The translations under genes and the position numbers were made by a program. The notes beneath the pieces are model-generated. The model was given only the letters and a program-made list of their open reading frames with translations. It was not told where the DNA came from and did no database searches. A stretch of DNA of 64,000 nt, taken from positions 31,211,890 to 31,275,889 of the forward strand of contig OX359292.1 in assembly GCA_947179395.2 (NCBI GenBank). Direction: 5' to 3'. Shown here in pieces: positions 55,061 to 64,000 of the stretch (within the stretch, counting starts at the first letter, position 1; every line of letters begins with the position of its first letter). This DNA is from Pulicaria dysenterica (lineage: Eukaryota > Streptophyta > Magnoliopsida > Asterales > Asteraceae).

Positions 55061-57633
55061 TCAATTAAAGGATATAAAAGTTCATTTGAAAGTAGTATAC
55101 GTAACTATCTAGTAACTGTATGGGACAATTGAACTTTGTATCACTTGTAAAAATTCATCGGCTACGTAATCCTACTTATTACGATTTATAAGCATTTCTA
55201 AGATATTACTATAACGAGTTAAATAAACCCCACGTTAAATAAACCCCGCGTGTTGCGGCGGGTTTTAGGATTAAAAAATAAAAAACTTTATATTACTAAA
55301 GCATAACTACTTAAAATAAAGCCGAAAAGTATTTAACATTTAGAAACGTAATGCGTTATCTGGTTCAAATTCAAATTAAAGCTTGTTTAGTTTTTCATAT
55401 TACGTCTATCATAGCAATTTAATATTATTATTTTGTCCTTTATTATTATATAAAATAATAAGGATGAAAAAATGTAAAAGCTAAATTTGAAATAAAAACA
55501 GTTTGAATAAGTGAAGGGGGAATACATGTTATATAAACAAAAAATTAGTAATGCAAACTATAATGATAAATATACAAATGAAAAAAACTCATAAAAGAAA
55601 CATAAATAATGCAAAAGAGGACAAAGAAACTCATAATATAACTCTTATGTCTTATACTCGTTAATGATTATATTTTTATGTTTTTTAAATAAAAAGTGAA
55701 AACAAATGAATAAATGCCAAAGTATAGAAAAAGAAACTCATGAAAAAAACTCAACAGAAGAGAAAAAAGTTATATTATTATGAACTTAGTCGGTGTAAAT
55801 TTGAGAATACTACATCTAATTTTGTAATAAAAATAAACTTAGTTAATAAGAAAAAGAAAAGTAAAAGGAGTCACATGAGCTGAGGTTAGAACCTTGACCT
55901 TTTCTCCCGTAAAAAATATCAAACCATCAAGCTAAATGTTTTTTCTTGGTTACTTCCTTGAAAAATGTAGATATAGGAGTATTTAATTAGTTTAGAAAAA
56001 GACAAATTTTATATTATTCATTCTTCCTCTCAATTGTTACATATATTAGGATTTTATAGCCCGTGCGTTGCGTCGGATTTTATAAAGCTAAAAATATTTA
56101 TCATTAAAATAAATTATAGGATTATGTTGATTATATGGTGCAAGAATAATAAACTGTCAAGTTCAAAAAACCTAACCTTTTAAAATATTATGTTATTTTG
56201 GTTTTATGCTTAAACATTATCTCCGTCATAAGAAACTAAGTTTTATTAATTAGTAAGTTAGTGCAAAGTTTTTTTTTAAATGTATTTACAAGCTACAATT
56301 TATTTATAAAAAAAGTATTTGCTAGTATGTAAAATATTAATAATAACATATATTTAAGAATATTCTTTACCAAAAAAAAAGACAGAAGTTTTAATGTCAA
56401 AAACCGTGATGTTTTACAACGGCTTATTTACATCTTGACCTAATGATTAACTATAATATGATACATACATACATAAAATACATTCTATAAATAGAGTTTC
56501 ATGGTTAAATCAAAACAAACTTAATCTTTAATGCTTAAACAATTCAAGAATAAAGGTTAATGGTTACACCAAAATAAGTGTTACTTTTAAAGTTAAAATA
56601 TTAGAAAAAAGTTTAAGGGTTTAATCGAATAGTTTAAACTATTTTTAACATTAATTAAATTCTAAAATTGATAAATATATTAAATATTTTTACATAAAAT
56701 TATAAAGAACATGTATATGAAATTTACATTAAGCAAAAGAAAAAAGAGAAGAAAAAAGAAGATAGACATGATGCTTTAAGGAAGTAGAAGTTAAATATTA
56801 AAAAGAATACAAAAATAAGAAAAGAAGTTAAAAAAGATTATAAAATCGTAATCGACATTTTAAAAATAATTAGAAGTTATAAAAAGGTTAAAAGAGTAAA
56901 ATACAATACAAAGGTCGAAGAAGACAAAATGACAAAATGGAAATTCAAAATTTTGTATGGAAATGGTTTGAACCCGCGCCACCTCCATAAAAAAGGCATT
57001 ACCACCAGGCCAAATCAACAATTGGTTAGCAAATTGTTTATTTAATATATATTATTAAAAGGGTTTTTTCCTTGTAATTGTATGCTATTATAATAATTAG
57101 TATATAACATGTGAAATTAATTATTTTTAACAAAATAATTAAAAAAAATAAAAAAAGCTATTTATATGGTTCGAATGATTGCATGAATTATAGGGTCCGC
57201 TCTAAAAAGTGAAATAGGCAAAAAATTACCAAGGCTGGAGTCGAACCATAGACAAACACTATACAATACTTTTGCCTTTACCACTGCATCAAAGGGAAAT
57301 CTTGATTATCTATTCGTCATATAATTATATAGCAAATATAGGATAGGTGCAGAAAAAAACAAAAAATATACTATTTATTCCCTGCAAAATGTTATATATA
57401 TAAATATGCCATTATTCTTATATACAAAATTGTCTTACGTTTCTTAAAAGCAAAGGATATAAAAGTTCATTTCAAAGTAATATACATACCTAAACTAGTT
57501 ATATACCCGTTAAAACTTGTTTGAGACAATTCAACTATTTTTTTTTAAAAAGCATACATGTCTATTCTTGCTAATTAAGAGCAATGGGAAGTTGGGAACG
57601 AGTTATTTTATACATAGTCTGGTTTCGGTTTTA
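55061..57633. other. AT-rich intergenic relic DNA
   Basis: No coding domain. GC-rich phrases like CCCCGCGTGTTGCGGCGGG (about 55235) and GCCCGTGCGTTGCG (about 56059) look like decayed transposon ends. GGATATAAAAGTTCATTT occurs at about 55070 and 57458, marking a further dispersed repeat. Confidence 0.45.
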
Positions 57634-57641
57634 GATGGGCC

Positions 57642-58540
57642 CAGTGGCGAATCTAGGATCTAAATGTAACGGGGTCCAATATAATTTACGTTTTGAGATT
57701 AGTAAGTCGGAAGAATGAGATAACGGGTTAAATATATTACGGGTCGGGACGGTGATAATATGAATCAAAATCGTTAAGAATAACTATAAAAAACTAAACA
57801 TATATTCAAAGAAAATATCATAAAGTTCTTACACTTGTAGAAGTTTTTAGTCATTGTCTTTAAAAGGAAAATGAATAGAAAAGTTAATTAAACATAATCT
57901 AATAGAATAATAAAAAAATATAACATAGCAAAAAATTAGAATAAAAGCTTAACTAGTAGTACGTCTAGAAAATCTAATTATATAAAAGAAACTATATAAA
58001 CTCCTACTCTTTATTTCTACTTATGTTCCTATTTACTTAATCAAGACAAATGTCAAAATCAATGAATGATATAATTAAAGAAAATTAGTGTCTTACACAT
58101 GTTAAATATTGAGTAAGTAGGAGGATGAATTATGAGTAGTGGGGTCTTTCAATTCTCATTATATAATTATATCATTATACTTTGTACAACAATTCAAATA
58201 TAAAATCAAATAGAGCAAGATTTTAGATTAAATGTAAAAAAGAAAAATCAATATCATTACTTAGTCAATAGACTCTATGACATCCTCTAGATATCTACAT
58301 ATTGATAGAAGTGTTTGATCCTTGAAATTTGAAACATACACACACTCACTTTCTTAGTTTATTTCTTTCTCTCTCACTCTCTCTCTCTCTCGCTCTCTCT
58401 TTTTCTTTCTCAAAATCTTTTGGGGTCCATTTTATAATTTTAGGGTGGTCCTATTGAAATTTTTTATATATAATTATAAAAAAATAATTTTCCTAATGGG
58501 GTCCACACACCCCCCTAAGCTTCATGTAGAATCGCCTCTG
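57642..58540. mobile_element. Non-autonomous hAT element
   Basis: Ends CAGTGGCGAATCTA and TAGAATCGCCTCTG form imperfect terminal inverted repeats of the hAT type (CAGNGGCG). A perfect 8-bp TSD, GATGGGCC, lies at 57634-57641 and 58541-58548. It is 899 bp with no transposase. A (CT)n run is at about 58372-58400. Confidence 0.88.
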
Positions 58541-58548
58541 GATGGGCC

Positions 58549-59386
58549 CCTTTTAAAGGTTGTTTTCATGACAAAACAAATAAAAACCAATTATTGAACC
58601 AGCCCTCATAAGAAGATATAAAGACCTGTTATCAAAACGAACCGGTCACAATAAATAAAATAGGCAAACAAGCTAGTAAAAATATGTGAAGACCATTTCT
58701 AGAAGTGGTCCCCATAATAAACCATTAAACACTAGTTACAATTAAAATAACCTGTGTTCGTTCCCCATATGAAAGCTTAGCAAAAAACTTATGAAACATG
58801 AAGACAAGTTACCATTTAGAACCGGTTTTTAGAAGAAATACATATAAACTGGTTTTTCTGTAAAAAGCCTCTTTTTAATAATAAATTAGAAAATAAATTC
58901 TTAAAATACTATTAGTGTCCATAAAATTATAATTTTCACATAACTTTATCAAAATATCCCTAAATAATATATTACGATGTAACTATAAAAAATTTGGTTA
59001 ATCTTCACAATTGAGATAAATACAAAACCCACTCAAACAGAGGGAAGAATGGAGGTGAGATGATGGATATTGTAGTAACATGGGCATTATAGTAATTAGA
59101 TTCAAATCAATTTATAAATTCTGCTTTTTACTTATTAATTAATTTAATATAAATAATTTAGTGTTTGGATATATTTGAGAGTTTAAAGTTTTAGAAAAAT
59201 ATATATGTAATTTTAAAGTTTATAAGGATAAATATGTAACTATGAAAGTTTATAAGAACATATATGAAATTCTTCTTTAAATATTTATATATTTATAATA
59301 TAAATCATTTATAAATATTGATATATTTTGATATTTTATATACTTTTATATTTGATAAATTATCAAGTATCTAATATATATAAATA
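58549..59386. other. AT-rich stretch with ACCGGTT words
   Basis: GAACCGGTT/AACTGGTTT-like words occur at about 58638, 58829 and 58848. They resemble subterminal repeats of CACTA elements, but no CACTA terminus was found. Confidence 0.35.
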
Positions 59387-60465
59387 CTAGTTTAAATGCA
59401 CGTGTAAAAACACGGGTTAAACATGATTATGTAGGAAAAAATCACTTGGTTAAATATATGATTATTTTGTACGAAAGAAAGAATAGACTGATCTAGACTT
59501 TTTATAAATTAAAAATTTTGTATTAATCCCGATCGAAATAGAAAAGTAAATGATGATAACTTTAGAATGATGCAAAAATTATTTAGATAAGATTTTAAAA
59601 AAATCAAACCTGTCATTGATCACGACATAGATAAAATTTTTAATGATTTTAATCTGAACCAAGTATTTTTGTAAAACCCAAAATCCAATTTGGATTTTTC
59701 TTAGGTCAAAAATAGATTCATTTTTTACTTTAAATTGAAGGTGTATGTTGTCAATTTTAAATTCTTGTTATTTGACATTATATTATTATTTAGTATACTT
59801 TTATTAGTATTTAATATTTATTAATTTTTAACAACTAATCCGTGTACTACATAAGTATCTAATTTAATTATTTTCTAATATAAATAGAAGCTAATTGCAA
59901 TAAAAACTATTATATAATCTTAACCATTAAATTTAGATAAAAGTTTTTATTATCAAATCTTAACCGTCTATTTTGATAACAATTAAAATCCAATTTTGAC
60001 TTAAATTTAAATCAACATTATTAGAGATAATTTCATATATGCGCTCCTTAAACTCTCGAATATTGTATTTGTCCAGTTTAATTTACAAATATCATATTTA
60101 GCTTTATAAAAATTCAAAATATTTTATTTAACAAAATTCCTAGTTTTATCGTTCTAAAATATTTTATAATCATTTCAATTTTTTATTTATAACCAATAAA
60201 TAACCTTATCTCCTTCTAATTGTAACAATGACTATTGATGGCTTATACAACAAATACAATCACTTATTTGCATATTATGATACTATGTTTCTGCCGCCAC
60301 ATCTGTCATCCCACTTGGATCGACGTTTCCACCACGTTGACACCGTTTGTCATCATTTTTTTGAAATGCTCATTCCGTTAGTATTTTAAAGATTTAATAT
60401 CTATTTATTTATTTTTTTTACTATTTTCTTACACAAACCGTGTATCACACGGGTATTTAATCTAG
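59387..60465. mobile_element. Possible Helitron-like segment with inverted hairpin ends
   Basis: The right end has a CCGTGTATCACACGG hairpin followed nine bases later by CTAG and T (60462-60466), the layout of a Helitron 3' terminus. The left end carries the same kind of end in reverse (CTAG 59387-59390, then ...CACGTGTAAAAACACGGG). The right half is homologous to 54540-55060. No Rep/helicase is seen. Confidence 0.45.
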
Positions 60466-61066
60466 TTAATATTAAACAATTAATAAGGGATTGATATTAA
60501 GTTTAATTTAATACAAATTAATTCTAATATATGAATTATAATCATATTCGAAATAAAAATCATTTAAACAATATTAATGTCATAAACGGAAATAAATCAT
60601 TTAAAACAATTAGATATCAAAAGAGTTAAAAATTTAAATATACATGTCGATTTTAAATTTAGAACAACATTAAATATAGGAAATTTATATTAACTTAGAT
60701 ATAATTTATCCCATATAAATTTAAAAATAGAGTTTCAATTTTGACTATCAAAGTCAAAATTAAATTTTTAATTTTAACCTAAATGAATGACTAAGATTTA
60801 TTTTTGATCAAATGAATGGCTAAAATCTTAATTAAATGAATGATAGTTAGTCTTTTTTTTATTAGAAGATTAGAAGATGGTTCGATTAAGATAATAATAA
60901 ACGGGTACCCATAATAAACTATACCGCATGTATCTAACATATATTGATATGTTTTAATAAAATATGGTTAGAACACGTAAATACATATGATTAATTCTAA
61001 TATTTTTATTTTCTTGATTCAGAGTATGACTAATTTCACCTGAAATGTAATATCTTTTAAAACATG
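60466..61066. other. AT-rich, no feature recognised
   Basis: No coding domain or element boundary is seen. Confidence 0.5.
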
Positions 61067-61188
61067 TAGTAAATAATTTAACATTATTTTTTGATTATTT
61101 CATTTAATATTATGTCCTACACTCAGCTAGTAAATAATTTAACATTATTTTTTGATAATTTCATTTAATATTATGTCCTACACTTATT
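61067..61188. repeat. Tandem duplication, 61-bp unit
   Basis: Units 61067-61127 and 61128-61188 differ at only one or two bases (TAGTAAATAATTTAAC to CCTACACT). Confidence 0.9.
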
Positions 61189-61910
61189 TTTAATAACTAT
61201 ATAGAAATTACTGTAGTACTAGTTATTTACAAAATATATATTTCTTCCAAAAATTTCTTCTCAATTTTAATTTCCTTCTCAAAATTTTCTCACTCTCAAC
61301 TTTAAATTTATAATAATGGGACCGGTTCTGTAAATAAAATCAGGTTTTTTATTAGTAAATAATAATGGAGATCGGTTCCCACGTATAATACCGGTCTTTA
61401 TTGAAAGGAACCAGTTTTCAAGTTAAAAACCGGCCCCATATTATTTTACTCTTAAAAACCAGTTATGTATTAGAAAATCGTTCCCCATAGTCATCCTGCT
61501 TAGCAAAGGTAATAAAGAGACTGACTTTCTGTTGGACTAGATCCAATGTGGGAGATCTTTATTGCTTTGTGTGTAGTGGTATGGATGATCACTGTCACAC
61601 TTTTCATATATTCAAACACACTAATTTTCATATATTTATATAATCGTCACAAACACAGTCTCACCAACCATTTTACCATATATTCAACTCATAGGTGGTC
61701 AATAAAAATCACGCCAAATCTTAGGATTCATTCACAACACAAAACCACCTAACGTACCGTATATTCAACACAAGGCGTGGTCACTTGAAATCACACAAAA
61801 TTCTATAATTCACCCATAACACAACCTACCAATAAGATTGTAAGAGAAAACACTACCACTCTTTGCTATCTTTCATATGATCGCAACCACATAACACCAC
61901 ACCATGATGG
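61189..61910. other. Non-coding with ACCGGTT cluster
   Basis: Five ACCGGTY-like words at 61320-61490, possibly CACTA subterminal repeats. The rest (61530-61910) has a few repeated CATATATTCAAC phrases and no gene. Confidence 0.4.
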
Positions 61911-63026
61911 TGTTAGTGTTAGAGAGATAACCACTTTATCCAATAATCAAATTCATTTATTTTAATACACACGATTTGATGATAACAAAATCAGACATTC
62001 AACAAGACTTGGAACTTTTCAAATATGTATTGTTTGGTTTTTACTTGAAAAATTCTCTAAGTATGAACGATCAGCTAGGCAATAACTGTGATCAGTTGGG
62101 CAGTGAGTTTGATTAGCTGAGGCCATCTCCCGTCAGCTAAGTAAACTTTACAGCACATAGTCTATTTCCTATAAGCTTATCACTCTGAATGATAAGTTGA
62201 GTATACTTAATCAACTAATTATCTAGGTTGATTATCTTACACCTTTATCAAGTCTAAAAGTTGGTTAGCTGAGCATTTTATGATCAGCTAAGCATCTGTT
62301 AGTAACTGAGTCTTTGATATGATCATTTGATCATCCTACCCTTAAGATGAGTAAACTTATAGTTGTAGTTAAGTACATTTCATCAGCTGTCGTGAAATTC
62401 ATTGTTCAGCTCACTGTTTACTTTGTATTTACTCTTAAGTCAAAGGTAGAATATGTGTTGTTCTATTATGTCGATAGATCTGTCTTTGTAAAAGTATAAG
62501 CACTTTTTGGATCAAATACAAGACAAAAAGGATAGATCTTATCCTTTGAAAAAGGAGAACGATACTTTAGAAGAAGATCTTGAAGATTTGTTCAACAACT
62601 AAGTATGGCTGGAAACTCCATGGTAAAGTCAAATCTGAAGAAAGCATGACTGTTGATAAAAGTACAAGCATGAAAAGAGAAGTTTAAGCTTTCAAGGCAA
62701 AATTTATATGTGATTTAATATTATTATATTGTGAGTGGGTTGCACTTTTTTAGAAAAGTACATTTACTTTATATGATATTTGATTAAAGTAAGTTTACTT
62801 TTTACCCACTAATTTATAATTAAAATATTATTTTCCATATGTCCATTTGTCTCCTTCCTTCTTTGCAAGGCAGATGCCGAGCCTCCTATATATACACTTG
62901 CATGTCGGATATGCGAACAACCTCATACGTTGATATCTATACAATACTTCAAGAAATAGTTTTAAAAGCAAGTTCAAGCTTTTATGCAAGAACAAGTTTT
63001 TAGAATTAGCATCTTTTTGTAGAAAC
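61911..63026 (+). mobile_element. Truncated LTR of the element A family
   Basis: It starts TGTTAGTGTTAGAGAGATAAC, matching the A LTR start, and keeps the same order: degenerate AGCTGA words (62070-62410), the conserved AAAGTCAAATCT...AAAGCATG phrase, the hairpin (62715-62740 with 62804-62831) and TATATATAC (about 62887). It breaks off at 63026, about 240 bp short of the expected LTR end. Confidence 0.8.
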
Positions 63027-64000
63027 TGTTAGTGCAATCATGATTAAATATTTATATATTATTTTAATGACATGATATATTTATTTAAAAAGAAAATATT
63101 ATTACAAAAATCCAAGTTAATATGAAAATATTAAGTTTGGTGAAATAAGACTTAAAATATAAATTTTTATTGATCACAACACTGATGAGTCATGAGAATT
63201 AAAGTTGCAAATTTTATGAAATAGCAAAACGTTTGAAGAATGAATAAAGTAAAAATGACTATTAAATGTCAACGACAAAATATTATAAAAAGTCATTTTT
63301 ACTCAAAAATATTTTCATTTATAAAAACATTACATATGAACTTAAAAGATTTTTATTTCTGGAATAAAGTTTTTATAAAACATTTTGCCAACTATTATTA
63401 AACGAAAATACTTTATATTGACAAATATGAAAATACGTATTTTGGCATACAAGTTAAATATCCTTAAGAGATATTATTATGCTATGTATTTATGATTGGT
63501 GGAATATTATCTTGTCTTGGTTGGTGCCATGAAAAGGACAATAGGTGGCACCTCCATGACCACTCATTTTGGATAAAATCTTGCATTGATTCTAAAGTCA
63601 GTCTAAGTACAAAGTATAACGGTATTTAATTCTGGATATTTAATAGCCAAAATATAGGTTTAAAAGAGAAAACTGAAACATAACGAATATATTTTAAATC
63701 AGCTCGAAAATCTGTGCAAGTGTGACACGGTCGAGCATGGGCTGCAACCGTCCGACAACTTGACATCACATTTTTCTCTCTCTTCAAACTCTATAAATAC
63801 ACAACCATTTCTTCACAACTCCTCACCCTTTTGCAATATAAATTCTCTAAATATTATTATCACACACTTGTGATCTTTCACTTTCATATTTTATGTGTGA
63901 TTCTTGAAGTTGTTATGTTCTTTGATTTATTCAAACAACAACTCAAAATTTGACAAGAGGAGTCAAGAAAAGAGAGAGAGTGTTATTCATATTCATCTTC
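63027..64000 (+). mobile_element. Start of another LTR retrotransposon (probable LTR, runs off the window)
   Basis: TGTTAGTGCAATCATG begins exactly where the A-family LTR stops. The sequence then has a promoter-like TATAAATA (63792-63799) followed by an AT-rich leader. No end or coding region is visible, so the identity rests on the TG start, the TATA position and the abrupt junction. Confidence 0.45.

Noticed and set aside
56955..57030. Possible tRNA B box (GGTTTGAACCCGCGCC)
   Set aside because: No A box at the right distance and no cloverleaf; similar phrases are common in plant transposon relics.
57230..57300. Second B-box-like phrase (GGAGTCGAACCATAG)
   Set aside because: No matching acceptor or anticodon stems; not a tRNA.
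61546..61752. 68-codon frame with hydrophobic start
   Set aside because: Isolated, in repeat-rich non-coding DNA, with no homology recognised; expected by chance at this length.
61570..61860. GTAGTG and CACTAC as CACTA ends
   Set aside because: They face outward relative to each other and lack further matching sequence.

Overview
The window is plant nuclear DNA made almost entirely of nested transposable elements. No host gene, tRNA, rRNA or CRISPR array could be supported. It looks like an AT-rich eudicot genome. The Sirevirus-type Ty1/copia proteins and the extra post-pol ORF look to me like families I know from Asteraceae, but that is a recognition-based inference.

Nest 1 (1-33788). Element A is a large Sirevirus-like copia element on +. 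It enters at the left edge and ends with its 3' LTR at 27429-28889. Its post-pol additional ORF (aORF) was hit twice. Element C, a Tnt1-like copia on -, sits at 4052-11565 with a perfect AACAT target-site duplication (TSD). Element B, a complete 11.3-kb Sirevirus-like copia on +, sits at 11667-22942 with 743-bp LTRs, a perfect ATGGT TSD and a tRNA-iMet primer site. A abuts element D (28890-33788, +, same family as C). D has lost its 5' part, so A probably landed inside D, with the rest of D lying left of the window.

Nest 2 (34622-52023). Element G is a small, apparently non-coding LTR element. It carries element E (34895-49575, a Tnt1-like copia with integrase and RT deleted). E in turn carries a MITE (36089-36321) and element F (36342 to about 45262, -), a Ty3/gypsy Tekay-type chromovirus, both placed in (TA)n tracts.

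Right part (52024-64000). This is AT-rich relic DNA: a LINE fragment, a diverged tandem duplication, a second MITE copy, a non-autonomous hAT element with an 8-bp TSD, Helitron-like ends, a broken LTR of the A family, and the start of another LTR at 63027.

All coding regions are broken by stops, frameshifts or deletions. The main unexplained signal is that several families each carry their own reiterated short palindromic word: TCAGCTGA in A, AACWGTT in B, variants of TTGCGATCGCAA in F and TCATCGA in G. In A and B the word lies upstream of the LTR TATA box and also upstream of a second TATA box before the aORF. It also runs through weakly constrained coding segments, where it is read as Ser-Ala-Asp (A) or Thr-Val (B). 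This suggests family-specific enhancer or epigenetic arrays and possibly a separate aORF transcription unit.
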